Source: Riptortus pedestris (lineage: Eukaryota; Arthropoda; Insecta; Hemiptera; Alydidae). Taken from it: DNA of 64,000 nt. Both the position numbers and the translations under genes were made by a program. Shown one piece after another: positions 1-12,424 of this stretch; position 1 is the stretch's first letter, and every line of letters begins with the position of its first letter. The stretch lies in assembly GCA_019009955.1 (NCBI GenBank), contig CM032232.1, positions 73,031,001 through 73,095,000 on the forward strand, in the 5' to 3' direction. The notes under the pieces are model-generated. The model was given only the letters and a program-made list of their open reading frames with translations. It was not told the DNA's origin and ran no database searches.

Positions 1-435
1 CACTGGTTGAATCAATTTAATATTCATTTCTAACTCCTGAAGAGGTTTCACACAGGAAGCGAAACGTGCAGAGTGAAAAATAAATATGTGGAAGATGTGT
101 TTTTTTCATCTATCGACATTTCTCCATTTCACCTTCAATGAATAATGGAACGTGACAAATTGTTTACCGAAAACAAAAAAAAATAAATTACATACGATTT
201 AATTTTCCAGTGGATGATTAGATTAAATAAAGAGTTCATCTTTTTTATTTTAGAAGGATACTTTAGTTAAATTTAATCATAATAACATCACGCATTACTA
301 TAATATACTTCATAATATGGTCTCCATAACTCCGTTCCGCCTTGAATACATGGGTTTTGGGACCATTCTCTGCAACATATCACGAATTGTATCGCATGCT
401 TTTCAGTACCAAACACAAAGACATTCCCTGTGATA
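1..435. other. AT-rich DNA, no feature seen
   Basis: No coding, RNA or repeat feature was recognised. It leads into the satellite array, whose first diverged unit begins near 436. Confidence 0.5.
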
Positions 436-2310
436 TACTCCGGTTGAAGTTTCATAAGCCACATAATGTACTAAGTAAGCTTTGCTATGCCCCGGTTGAA
501 GTTTCATATGACTCATAATGTACTAAGTAAGCTTTCAATATGCCACATAATGTACTAAGTAAGCTTTCAAATGCCTCGGTTGAAGTTTCATATGACTCAT
601 AATGTACTAAGTAAGCTTTCAAATGCCCCGGTTGAAGTTTCATATGACTCATAATGTACTAAGTAAGCTTTCATATGCCCCGGTTGAAGTTTCATATGAC
701 TCATAATGTACTAAGTAAGCTTTCATATGCCCCGGTTGAAGTTTCATATGACTCATAATGTACTAAGTAAGCTTTCATATGCCCCGGGCGAAGTTTCATA
801 AGCCTCATAATGTACTAAGTAAGCTTTCATATGTCCCGGTTGAAGTTTCATATGCCATATAATGTACTAAGTAAGCTTTCAAATGCCTCGGTTGAAGTTT
901 CATATGACTCATAATGTACTAAGTAAGCTTTCATATGCCCCGGTTGAAGTTTCATATGACTCATAATGTACTAAGTAAGCTTTCATATGCCCCGGTTGAA
1001 GTTTCATATGACTCATAATGTACTAAGTAAGCTTTCATATGGCCCGGTTGAAGTTTCATATGACTCATAATGTACTAAGTAAGCTTTCATATGCCCCGGT
1101 TGAAGTTTCATATGACTCATAATGTACTAAGTAAGCTTTCATATGTCCCGGTTGAAGTTTTATATGCCACATAATGTACTAAGTAAGCTTTCAAATGCCT
1201 CGGTTGAAGTTTCATATGACTCATAATGTACTAAGTAAGCTTTCATATGCCCCGGTTGAAGTTTCATATGACTCATAATGTACTAAGTAAGCTTTCATAT
1301 GCCCCGGTTGAAGTTTCATATGACTCATAATGTACTAAGTAAGCTTTCATATGCCCCGGGTGAAGTTTCATAAGCCTCATAATGTACTAAGTAAGCTTTC
1401 ATATGCCCCGGGAAGAAGTAAGCTTTCATATGCCCCGGTTGAAGTTTCATATGACTCATAATGTACTAAGTAAGCTTTCATATGCCCCGGTTGAAGTTTC
1501 ATATGCCCCGGTTGAAGTTTCGTATGACTCATAATGTACTAAGTAAGCTTTCATATGCCCCGGTTGAAGTTTCATATGACTCATAATGTACTAAGTAAGC
1601 TTTCATATGCCCCGGTTGAAGTATCATATGCCCCATAATGTACTAAGTAAGCTTTCATATGCCCCGGTTGAAGTTTCATATGACTCATAATGTACTAAGT
1701 AAGCTTTCATATGCCCCGGTTGAAGTTTCATATGACTCATAATGTACTAAGTAAGCTTTCATATGCCCCGGTTGAAGTTTCATATGACTCATAGTGTACT
1801 AAGTAAGCTTTCATATGTCCCGGTTGAAGTTTTATATGCCACATAATGTACTAAGTAAGCTTTCAAATGCCCCGGTTGAAGTTTCATATGACTCATAATG
1901 TACTAAGTGAGCTTTCATATGCCCCGGTTGAAGTATCATATGCCCCATAATGTACTAAGTAAGCTTTCATATGCCCCGGTTGAAGTATCATATGCCCCAT
2001 AATGTACTAAGTAAGCTTTCATATGCCCCGGTTGAAGTTTCATATGACTCATAATGTACTAAGTAAGCTTTCATATGCCCCGGTTGAAGTTTCATATGAC
2101 TCATAATGTACTAAGTAAGCTTTCATATGCCCCGGTTGAAGTATCATATGCCCCATAATGTACTAAGTGAGCTTTCATATGCCCCGGTTGAAGTTTCATA
2201 TGACTCATAATGTACTGAATACACGTAGATATGCAATGGCTGAAGTTTCCTAAGTCTCAAAATATGGTATACGAGCTTTGGATATGCTCCAGATGAAGTA
2301 ATGATGATCT
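436..2310 (+). repeat. 52-bp tandem satellite array, about 34 units
   Basis: Head-to-tail repeat of a 52-bp unit containing TTGAAGTTTCATATGACTCA and TAATGTACTAAGTAAGCTTT. Nearly every unit has a HindIII site (AAGCTT) and NdeI sites (CATATG). Unit variants recur: TGTCCCGGTTGAAG types near 829, 1139 and 1811; CCCCGGG types near 781 and 1347; GAAGTATCATATGCCCC types near 1620, 1930, 1982 and 2139. This suggests duplication of blocks of several units. Two truncated units interrupt the phase near 1410-1430 and 1500-1520. The last two or three units, from about 2216, are strongly diverged. No coding potential is evident. Confidence 0.97.
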
Positions 2311-4283
2311 GATTTACATGCAGTCTCTCACAAAACATGGCATATGTCGCGCTCTTGAATTACTGAATAATTAATAAATAAGAAACCCATGATTGACCGT
2401 AGTTTTTTTCTTAAAACAAGCCCAACTCAAAGTTGACTTTCTACGTTTCTAAAAACCTTGATTACGAGTCGGCATTAAATAAAAATCGATCTGTCTGACT
2501 TACATAATTATACCGTTCTTAATATATATAAGGCGTATTATCATGAAAATTATTTTTTTTTATTCGTAATAAATGATATTTTTATACAACGTAAAATTTA
2601 AACTGTTACACTGGAAAATAAGTGAAGAAAACTTTAATTATTCAAATGATCACTTTTTTCTAACGACAATACTAAGATGCATATACCGTGTGATAAAACT
2701 AACTAGTCATAAAGTTGAAAATTTCAAATTTTGACTAATTGCCTTCTAAAGTAAAAAGAAAATTTCGAGTGGGTTGGAAATGTGTAGTGACTTACCAAAC
2801 GGAGTTTTTTTTTTCTTTTTCTAAAAAAGGTGCTTTCGGTTGAAAGACTCTCGAAGAGAAAATTATATCTTAAGTATTATTATAAATTTCCAATATAAGG
2901 CAATAATTGACAATATTAATATATTTTAATAAATAAAATAAATTTTAAAAACACCTCAAATGACCACGAATTTTCTTTTGTAATGCAATGAGTTAATTAG
3001 AATGTAATACAGAATTGTACAAGGATTGCTGTTTTTTCCTTACAAATATAAACCAGCCCACAATCATAGGTGTAATGTGCCTACCCTAAGTAACAACTCT
3101 TCTCCTAAGCCAACAATATTGCTTAATAAATGTAACAAAATATATTCATAATAATTGAAGTAGGGGTTTAAAGAGGTTTTGTAATTCTATATGGTTAAAA
3201 AGAAAAAAAATGGTATGTTTATATGAAGTTTTATTTTGCCGACCTTATGTATGTGGATTAATGTTAATGGAATTAGTTTGAAAACGGAAAATAGTAGTGG
3301 AAATCGGATTACAGAGCCGAGGATTCCTTGATAATGGATCCACTAAGAGCCCTATTAAAATGTTTTTCTCTCTCACAACTATCATCAGACCTTGTACATA
3401 TCTCTCTCTGGGAGTTCAACTTTCCCATTACATTTTCCGGGATTAAACAGTGTTCCTAGAAAATCCCATATTCTCCATAATGTATTGAGGTATAGCATTT
3501 ACCCTCACTCCGGCCCCAAGGGGCTCTTTTCCTCTATTTCATTATTATTAACATGCTCGTTTCTACTGGACCTGGGAATGTTTTATATCGACGATGTACT
3601 AGTGTTTTTATAATGTAAGGACTATCAGGTTGTGGATGGAGTTCTTCCCTTTATTATTGTTTCGAATAGACCTTAATTCGAGGAAAAACTACGGTATAAA
3701 TATTAAATTCCAGTGTTCTATAACATCTGTTACATCGTGGACACAAACAATGGTTATTTCGGATGAGGAATAATGAGCTTCGCTCCCCCTGAACTCAACC
3801 TGACTATTTTATTCATGTAGTCCGTTCTTTGCATACTTCTGAACTAGTACAACCCTCCCATTTATTACTTAATGAAGATTATAGTAGTTATACCCCTGAA
3901 ATATCAGTTCTGAGTGCAAATTACAACTTCCTAGCAGCATAATAAAATGTGCATTAAATACCCCACTTTTTCACGCTGCCGGAACTGGAACTGGAACTAA
4001 CTGCATTTCTGAGACAGTGCTCTTGCAACTAAGCAACAGACTCGCGAATTTAATAAGTTTTCTCCTGTAAGCTTACCTCATGAACCTTGAGGCGCTGTGT
4101 CAGTGGTTTTATGAGAAGACACTTAATTGCTTTCATTTTAGGCTTGAAGTTAGTAGCAAATCCTCTTATGAGAAATATGCAGTTGAAGGTTGAGACGATT
4201 ATCATAAAAGCTTTTGAAATTTTTTTAATCCTCATTCATCCTACACAGCAAATGATAAACAAGGCGTCTGTGAACATAGACAT
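2311..4283. other. AT-rich DNA without recognised feature
   Basis: About 2 kb of AT-rich sequence with poly-T and poly-A runs. Short open frames here, such as one near 3392-3613, show no recognisable family or clear coding character. Confidence 0.4.
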
Positions 4284-4391
4284 ATCTCTTAGCAGCTATT
4301 GTGGTCGTACTCATGACGCGATTTTCGAAAAATTTCTTCAAATGTCCATCGATCCTACACAGGAAATGACGAAAATAAGGTCCGTTCAAAA

Positions 4392-4431
<40 letters not shown>

Positions 4432-4648
4432 GGCTGTTAACACTCTAGCGGTCGCAATTTTTCACCAAACTCGGTATTTAATCGTTTCATGTAAAAAGGA
4501 AGATCAAGTTCGTTAACGGCTGAAATCGGACCCGGGAGGGGAGTTTAGAGGGGGGCATTTTCGAAAATTCAAAATATCTCCGTTACTATAAGTCGGATCG
4601 AAAAATTGTATAGAACCAATCTTATTGCAAATTAAATACTATAAATAT

Positions 4649-4692
<44 letters not shown>

Positions 4693-4880
4693 TCTCTATC
4701 TTGAATATTAAGCGAGATACTTGCTTTTGTATTAAGTGTAACGGACGAGCTATGGTTCCCGCCTAAAACTAGTTCGGCCGTTTCCGTAACTGATCGGCAC
4801 TCGTATGGTGATTTCTCTATTGTATAACTTTACGTGGGAAATCTGCTTAGTTTACGCAGCCCCTGCGTCACGGAATTTTT
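4284..4880 (+). mobile_element. HINE-like non-autonomous element, subfamily I
   Basis: The 5' end is degraded (the palindrome is reduced to CTTAGCAGC), followed by the family block GTCGTACTCATGACGCG, CATCGATCCTAC and GGTCCGTTCAAAA. A (TA)n tract lies at about 4397-4430 and a second at 4655-4688. The 3' end has GGGAAATCTGCTTAG, the hairpin ACGCAG-CCC-CTGCGT at 4854-4868, and termination near CACGGAATTTTT. The segment GTTCCCGCC to CGGCCGTTTCCGTAAC marks the subfamily shared with the copies at 24207, 27944, 55826 and 56399. There is no coding capacity, so it would depend on proteins from elsewhere. Confidence 0.85.
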
Positions 4881-6545
4881 AGACTCTGGCTGCTATTTTG
4901 GATTGATTTTTAGCCAACTTGATATTTACACATCTTTTGTAAAACTAATGATCATGCTTGATAATTGCGGAATCGGACCATGAGGAGTGGGGTGTAGAAG
5001 AAATTAGTAAAATAATGAATCACATATATTCCTCATCATGTTCACTGGTTATAATGATGTTATGCAACTTAAAATCATTATAAAATAACACCCGTTATTT
5101 TTTTACCTCAAAATCAATCTAAGTTAAGTTAACAAAATAAGTTGGGAGAAAATCAAGAAAATTAACTCCAAGTATAAAAAAAAAGTAGTTAATTGCTATC
5201 GTAAGATAATATAATACAGTGATTAATAACATTTCAGATTTTGAGAAAGTTAGGCCACCTTTTATAATAACTAAATTAATTAACTATTATGATAGATATG
5301 ATTTAATGTTTTAATAGTTATTTTAAAAAAATTGAATATTTCTTAATCATGACAGGAAGCTGTTTAGGAACTGAGAAACTACTGCCAATAATTATTTATA
5401 TTTTATTCTGTCAATATATCTCCAATTTCATTTGGCAGTGTGTAGTTATTAAGTGCGCACTTGTATAGTCTGTTAAATAGTTTTGCTAAAAGGACTTGAG
5501 TTTGAGTTACGGATTTTAAATTAACCTAAGTTATAGTTTTTAGTTCGTTGCCTTGCATTAGTTTAGTTTAGAGGGTGACAACATTAATCATTTTGTATTC
5601 CCTAATTTTGGTCAAAAGTGTGTCCCTCAGGTCTTTCCAAGCGACCATACTGAAACACAGTATACTTCTCAATTAGAAAATCGTTAAAACAATATTTAAA
5701 TAACCTCAGTTTGAACACATATTGAAATATAAACACATTTCTCATTGGCAATGGTAATTATATGATTGGCTTATTTTATTTAAGTATCACAGCCTATGTT
5801 TTAAAAATCATAATGATTTTAAAACTAAATATATTTTAAGAAATAAATTTATATCGGAAGTTAAATTGAGTCAGCAAAAGCACCCCTTAATTCATAGGGA
5901 AAATTATATGAGTTTAAAAGTTGATGATAGTATAACTACATTTTTCCAAATAACACTTCACTGATGAATCTAAACATACAACAGGTACAAACTGTTTACA
6001 ATATTCTTCACAAATGTGGTAAGGGGAAGGTTAACATCAATAGGCGGGCTACCATCATGGGGACAAACGTTTCTCTGTATTTTGATCTTCACTCAATTCG
6101 AGTCAAATATCAAATATATTAATACTTCTACTTCATCGACAACCTCTGCTGTAAATGAATTTCGTCAATAAATTAAATCTGGTCAAGAGAAATCTAAATT
6201 TATTGGGAGAGCAAGCTTTCAAATCACAAATAACTCCTTGTCCACTCATCAAAATATGTAATATGATCAAACATGTTAAACAAATCAATTCCCTAAAGTT
6301 CTATACATTTTTATTTTTTGGTTTATACATTTACTTCTGGGTCGAGAACTAATGTTATCACTATTTTTCCACCTTGAGTAAACACATATTTCTAATTAGA
6401 TTATTTTCACTGTTAGCTATTAAATCATCATAATTAACGTAATTCTTATTGACATAGGATACTTCCATAGGTAGAAATACAGAATGAATTATGTAAATCA
6501 CATGAGCTAGACTGTCCTAGATGTCCTAGTCTGTGAATCATTCTG
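4881..6545. other. AT-rich DNA without recognised feature
   Basis: Mostly AT-rich sequence with no element I can name. A short open frame at 6155-6352 is outside any recognised family. Confidence 0.4.
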
Positions 6546-6610
6546 GCACGTGGGAAATCTGTCTAGTTTTACTATTCAGCGCTTAGTTCATTGCGTGTTG
6601 AACTTTTAGC
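6546..6610 (+). mobile_element. HINE-like 3' end fragment
   Basis: CACGTGGGAAATCTG followed by a decayed hairpin region and TTGAACTTTT resembles the family's 3' end. Nothing convincing of the 5' half was found upstream. Confidence 0.5.
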
Positions 6611-7636
6611 TTTATAAGTGATCAGTCATTAGACAGAAAATATATTCATAAGGATCAATAATGTTGTTTTCATAAGGCATGATATTAAATAAAGGCTAGG
6701 TTTATTTAATAATGATATCAGTATTATAGTACAGTATACTTTGAAGTATAAACTATACATATTCCCTCTTTTTTTCCACTCCTTTGGAGGCAAACTATAT
6801 TATGGGCTTGCTGAACGTCACGTATTATACATGCTTCTAAGAAATAGAGAAATATGAAATTCCTAAATATAAATTTGCTTTTCCCTCATTTCATAATGAG
6901 GACGCTTCTGGAAATCTATTTTTGTACTGAGGGTAATTATTTTTAGAGAAATAATTGGTTGCATTCGGAAACTCGTACATATATATATATTCAAGTTAAA
7001 ATATATTTTATCCCAGAGCTATAATTTGCACTGATAAGCAAGCTTGCATAGCTCAGACAATGAAAACTGAATAACTCCAGTCTTTAAATGAGTTTCCAGG
7101 CACGCTTTAATTCTGCCATTAAAATGCATTTCTATTCTCTGCCACATATCAGAGAGACGTTAAAACATTTTAACTACAAGAGGGAGTTTTAATAAGTTTT
7201 TTCCTCCAGAATTCAAGAAGTTCTCAGAAATATCCATCATTCTTGAAACGGGGTCAGGAAAGCGCATCGCCCCGGCTGACTCCATTCTAGACAAATGGTC
7301 GCTCTATTTTTGAGGGTGGAATCGATGATGTGAATTTATGATGTTTTGGTTAGACTTCTCGCTCAAAAGGATTCGTTTATCGTTTTATAAATGATACATT
7401 TATTCTACATAACCGAAAATTCAGAATTGTTTTTTGATATCAAGGTATTAAAAAACATTCTTCCGCTTTCCCCTAGATAACAAAGCTACTATAATTTTCT
7501 AGCCAGGGTGGAATAAAGACCCCAAAGATCATTTAATGAGACATTAAATCATTTTTCTGCAAATTTAAAATATTTTAATATCATAGAGTCAATTTATTTG
7601 ATGAATTCTCTGTGCAGTTTCTAGTACTCGGTCGTA
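6611..7636. other. AT-rich DNA without recognised feature
   Basis: No feature seen. There is a short (TA)n stretch near 6980. Confidence 0.4.
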
Positions 7637-8235
7637 CTAGCAGATTTCCCTTAAGAAAAATTAATTATTGATTTTTGAACTCATGTCGTTATTTTTTAAT
7701 AATTACTTCAAATATCCATCGATCCTATCTAGAAATGTTGTTAACGCCATATGAAGTTTCCAAAATCCATATTTAAGCCTATCATTTAAATCTAAATATT
7801 AAATAAGTTAACTAATGTGACGAGGAAAGAAGGGATTCAGAATGGGGGGGGGGGCTACAATTCGAAAACATCTCCATTGTTTGAGTGAGATAGAAAAATG
7901 TTTGTCAACCCCTCTTGTGACAAATTTAATTTCAAATGAGTGTTAGTCTACACCGTTTTTTTTCTTGTTTTATTATCATTTGATATATTTGGTTTTCCAT
8001 CATTTTTACTCATCTCACTTTCGCACTAAGCCAATAAGCAACAAAGCATCTTACGACGATTTTTTTTCACCAAAGGAAAAGGAGAAGGTGGGTTCTAACT
8101 CTTTTCTCGGAATATTGTTAACTAGATCAAAAAAATATAACATGACCAAGTTATTGCAAATGTAATTTTCTGCAATTGTTTTTGCATACCAAATTTCTCT
8201 ATCAGGAATAATAGCCGAGAAATTTAAATTTTGAG
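7637..8235 (+). mobile_element. Heavily decayed HINE-like element
   Basis: The start AGCAGATTTCCCTTAAG at about 7640, then TCCATCGATCCTA near 7715, and a recognisable core (the G-run near 7846, then TCGAAAACATCTCC) match the family in order. The microsatellite and 3' hairpin are not visible. This is an old copy. Confidence 0.6.
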
Positions 8236-8750
8236 GTTGTCAACCCTTTGCTAACTTTCACTCTTTCTTATGCGATTTTTATTTAGAGCATACGAGCAAC
8301 TAAACGTTTCATGTCCAGCTTAAAGTCCTTTTGACATAGTCTTCTTATTACAGAAATATGGAGAATAGAAGATGCCATATCAGCACAGTGCCCAGAACGT
8401 GGCATATCTTTTTAGTTTATATACCGCTTCCTGATTCTTTTCGAGTTTATATGGTACTGACGGTGGACAACTTGCTTCGATATCAGTGAACATAGCTGAA
8501 TGAAGGTTGTATTCAATCTAGCTCAATATTATATCCATTCCCAATAAGCACAAACTTGAGGAGTTGCCTGGCATTGATTTGTGAGCATTGAGAGCAAACG
8601 TCTGGTAAGTTAGGCTAAATGTGTCAGAAGGTAATCAACCTTCTTCTATAATAGGTTTCCAGGCGTCGCGTGAGCTAGAGCCCACGTTTAGAAAGCTTTT
8701 TCCCTAAAGCTTTGTTCAAGGTTACTCCAAACACTTAGGCATCATTTTTA
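8236..8750. other. No recognised feature
   Basis: Mixed-composition DNA with no recognisable ORF or repeat relationship. Confidence 0.4.
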
Positions 8751-9690
8751 GCATATTTCCTTTAAGGGAAATCTGCAATTGAGGTCGTACTCATGATGCG
8801 ATTTTAGAAAAAGTTCTTCAAATGTCCATCGATCCTACCCAGGAGATGACAAAAAGGAGGTCCGTTCAAAATTATATACATATATATACATATGTGTGTG
8901 TGTGTGTGTGTGTGCGTGTGCGTGTGTGTCTGTTAACGTTCTAGTGGTCGCAATTTTTGTTTGATCGTTACCAAACTCGATATTTAAACGTTTTATTCAC
9001 AAAGACAGATCAAGTTCGTTAATGGCTGAAATTGGACCAGTGGGAGGGTGGTTTAGAGGGGGGATTTTCGAAAACTCAAAATATCTCGGTTAGTATATGT
9101 CGGATCAAAACATTGTATAGAACCAATCTTATAGAAAATTAAATTTACTATAAATATTGTGATATACATTTATTCTCAAACTTGAATATTAACCGAGATA
9201 CTAACATTTCTCAGTTTTCAGCATTTAGCAAACCTCCACATATACTCATGTTACACAAACAATACTCGGTTTTGTAATAAACCACATAATTCGAAGCTTA
9301 AATACCAAATATTGTTTTCAAGAGACATTTATTATACGAGATACATGCAAATATGATCTGGTGACACCCCTCCCTTTCTTAAGTTTTTGGACTAGTTAAA
9401 TTTGATTTATTGAGTTAAAAATTATTCTGATTTATCATAAATTACAGTACTAGATATAGTAAATAGTTTTCAATGAAATTAATACGTCATATTCAGATAT
9501 ATTATAGTATTTGTTTTTCTTTCCGGTAAGAAGTTGGCAGAACTGTTTGCTTTCCGTCGGGAAGTTTTTTATTATCGTTTGTATTTATTCACTTAATATT
9601 CACGGTGGTGTTGTGTTTCCGGTAATTAGATTTATCTTTAAACTTCACGAGGGAAATGTGTTTAGTTTACGCAGCCCTTAAGTATCTTTC
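8751..9690 (+). mobile_element. HINE-like element, long subfamily III
   Basis: The 5' palindrome is TTTCCTTTAAGGGAAATCTGC, then CATCGATCCTACCCAGGAG and GGTCCGTTCAAAATTATA. The microsatellite is (TA)n followed by (TG)n at 8880-8930. The family core (GGTTTAGAGGGGGGATTTTC) is clear. The long 3' half includes TTCTTTCCGGTAAG and TTTATTATCGTTTGTATTTA. It ends with CACGAGGGAAATGTG and a decayed hairpin (GCAGCCCTTA). The same long form occurs at 14775 and 45041. Confidence 0.85.
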
Positions 9691-10119
9691 TGCCAATGAT
9701 TTTTTGCCTTTGGCAAGAATATGTAATATCGCAGTTTTTATAAGTTCACCTCTAACTCTACTTCAGATCAGGAGTGATTACGAAATAAAAGGAGGTGAGG
9801 ATTCAAGAGGTAAAAATCAAAATACCTAAATATCTCTGTTGCTTCAGAGAATTCCCTACAATCGGTACATACATATGTCTCGCGCTATTGGTTATTTCTT
9901 CATTTTCGACATTCAGTAAGCTACCACTTCTACTCATGTGATTTTCACTTTCAGATATTAGGAAAATTATAACTTGTTCGCAGGTGCCAGACTTCGTTTC
10001 TGATTCGATTTTGAAAACAATAAGAGCTGGAACAACACTAAGAACTTGCATAATCTGAGGAACGGAGGAGACCTATTGCTTAGGTGACCTGAAAAGATTT
10101 GGAACGATTGTGCTTTAGT
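9691..10119. other. No recognised feature
   Basis: Unassigned. A minus-strand open frame at 9803-10051 matches no family I know. Confidence 0.35.
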
Positions 10120-10397
10120 TTTTAGCCTTTTAGTAAAGCCCCACTACTACTCATGTCATATTAACAATATTTATAGTACATTTAATTTGCAATAAGGTTG
10201 GTTCTAGACAATTTTTTGATCCGACGTATATTTCGACGGAGATATTTCGAATTTTCTCTAAACCCCCTCTCCCATTTGTTCAATTTCATCCATTAACGAA
10301 CTTGATCTGTCTTTTTACATAAAACGTTTAAATTCCGAGCTTGGTAACGATCAAACGAAATTGCGGCCTCTAGAGGGGCAACTGACAAATATACCTT

Positions 10398-10463
<66 letters not shown>

Positions 10464-10720
10464 TATATGTGTGTGTGTGTGTGTGTCTATATAGTTGTCT
10501 TGATGTTTTCGTCCTATAACCTGGTATCAACCTCTACATAGAACATTTATTTTCTCTTCTTCAGGGCTGTAAAAATACAGGTACTATTGTATAACATTAC
10601 ACATTTTATTGAATAGATTGTAACGATTGCCAGAAGAGAAAATAAATATTCTCGAATATCGGCATAAAATAAGATTTTTTCACCAACATTGACCAAAATT
10701 CCAAAAACAACAACGCCATA

Positions 10721-10778
<58 letters not shown>

Positions 10779-10914
10779 TATATATATATATTTCAACGGA
10801 CCTCATTTTCGTCATCTCCTGGGTAGGATCGATGGACATTTGAAGAGATTTTACGAAAAACGCGTCATCAGTTCAACCTCTATAGCTGATTTACCTTAAA
10901 GGAAATCTGCTAAA
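10120..10914 (-). mobile_element. HINE-like element, 3' truncated, interrupted by another repeat
   Basis: Minus-strand copy. Its 5' end is at about 10910 (TTTCCTTTAAGG), with the GATCCTACCCAGGAGATGAC block near 10820-10840. The (TA)n tract is split by an unrelated inverted-repeat element at about 10492-10722. The remaining core continues to about 10120, where it stops without the 3' hairpin. Confidence 0.8.
10492..10722. mobile_element. Inverted-repeat element, family B, inserted in a HINE microsatellite
   Basis: Two arms face each other: ATTTATTTTCTCTTCTTCAG at about 10545 and AGAAGAGAAAATAAATATTC at about 10632. They match the arms of the element at 13776-14125. Outer parts (CACCAACATTGACCAAAAT at about 10682) also match that copy. 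(TA)n lies on both sides. There is no coding potential. The arms carry a motif also found at the end of the PLE at 15837. Confidence 0.7.
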
Positions 10915-11030
10915 AAGCTGTTATATCATGAACCACGTCATTTAAATGTTTAATACCAAATATTGTATTCATTGAACTTTTAAGTTTTAAGATACATGAA
11001 AATACGTTATGTGATGGTGTCATCAATTAT
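10914..11030 (+). mobile_element. HINE-like internal fragment, subfamily II
   Basis: AAGCTGTTATAT to TAATACCAAATATTGT and AACTTTTAAGTTTTAAGATA match the 3' middle of the copies at 19434 and 39644. It abuts the 5' end of the minus-strand copy just upstream. Confidence 0.6.
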
Positions 11031-11726
11031 GATTTTGAGATCTTAACTCATAAATGTTTATTTGATTTTTTTTCCCCTTAGAATCCGAAAATATATGGCA
11101 AAAAGAGATCATTAATATATCCTACATCGTAAATTATTATTAGAATAGGTCTACTACCTACAAACGATTATACCTAGAGAAATGCCAAAGAAACAATTTT
11201 TTTAATGTGTAATGTTAATTTAAAGAAAATGTTTGCAACGAGGCAGAGTGTGATAGTACATGAAACGCTTATCTAAACATTCTCTGCTTTTATAGGGAGT
11301 GGTTTAAAAGTTGTGAACACTAACCTTTGACATTGCTTACGAAGTTTGAAAGCAATTTTCCAAGATTACTAAAGTTCTGCTGTGCTATTTACAATCTCTT
11401 TTATGTGTTTCCTCTAGAAGGGACATGAAGATTATTGAGATTGAGTTAAAATAATGTAGAATATTGTTTTGACAATGACTAGAGCCATGATCATTCAGAG
11501 GAATTGGGTGACTAGATAATTAACTCTTGGGACTTCCACGAAGTTTGGTGGTTTCTCACTTAATAGATTTCAATTATGGTCAATAAGCTGTTGTGGTTGT
11601 ACTATTGTTAATTCTTATTATATATTTTATGAAAAAATATTATTTATTTAAATATTAGCCTTCCGAGCAGAGTTAATAAATTCTATATAACAATAAAAAG
11701 GTTATGGGTATTCCTTAAGTCCCCTA
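11031..11726. other. No recognised feature
   Basis: AT-rich sequence upstream of the LINE fragment. Nothing else is recognised. Confidence 0.4.
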
Positions 11727-12424
11727 GGTTGAAGCAACTTAAGCCACTTTACTGAGAAATTAGAATACACTAAAAGCTACACTTATCTGGGAGTTCCTTT
11801 CACTTCTTCAGGATGATTCAGCAAAGCATCGAAGCATTTTATTCAGAAGTCATCTGTTGCAGCCGGAAGAGTTCTGGCAATTTTGCGAAAAGGTCGAAGT
11901 GATTCATGGGACACGAAGATACCTCTTTTTGATTCTATGGTATCTTCAACCCTCCTTTATCCATCTGAAATATGGAGCCTAAGCTATCTGGATGCTATCG
12001 AAGTCGTACAGCTAAAGTTCCTAAAACAACTTTTTAGGTGGCTGAGGAGTTCTGCCAACTACATAGTACGCCTAGAGACAGGCCGAAACTCCGTGAGGGT
12101 CAGTGTTTTGAAAAAGGTTAGAAACTATTGGTTCAAATTGTCACTCATGCCAGAAGAGAGGTTGCCAAGGCTTTCCTTCAATAGGCTAATTTCCCTGGAT
12201 AGGAGCAATCCTGATACAATCTTTAATTGGGTCAAACAAATCAGATCAATAGCAAATCACTATGGCTGCGGAAAGAAGTTCACTGAAGTTTGTCAGAACG
12301 GAATATTGAAATACAAAAATGAATTTAGAAAAGTTAAAAAACCCTTCAAAGACCTTTCAATTGATATCCACCGAGCTACAAATACCAAAATTAACCCCTT
12401 CTACAGAACTAAATCCAGCTTTAA
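11727..12424 (+). pseudogene. Non-LTR retrotransposon (LINE) reverse transcriptase, C-terminal fragment
   Basis: The plus-strand translation reads YTKSYTYLGVPFTSSG, one in-frame stop (TGA near 11816), then a long open stretch with AAGRVLAILRKG, STLLYPSEIWSLSYLD, QLKFLKQLF and VRLETGRNSVRVSVLKK. The YLGVPF segment followed by LLYxSEIW and xLDxIExxQLKFxKxL is typical of the thumb and post-RT region of LINE polymerases, which copy element RNA at a nicked target. The N-terminal endonuclease and the catalytic YADD region are absent, and no ATG start fits. At 12421 the reading runs into TTAA and then the end of a piggyBac-like element, so the fragment is interrupted there. It is a dead remnant. Confidence 0.8.

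Noticed and set aside
436..2215. Possible CRISPR array
   Set aside because: Units are contiguous 52-bp copies without unique spacers, in a eukaryotic repeat context; it is a satellite.
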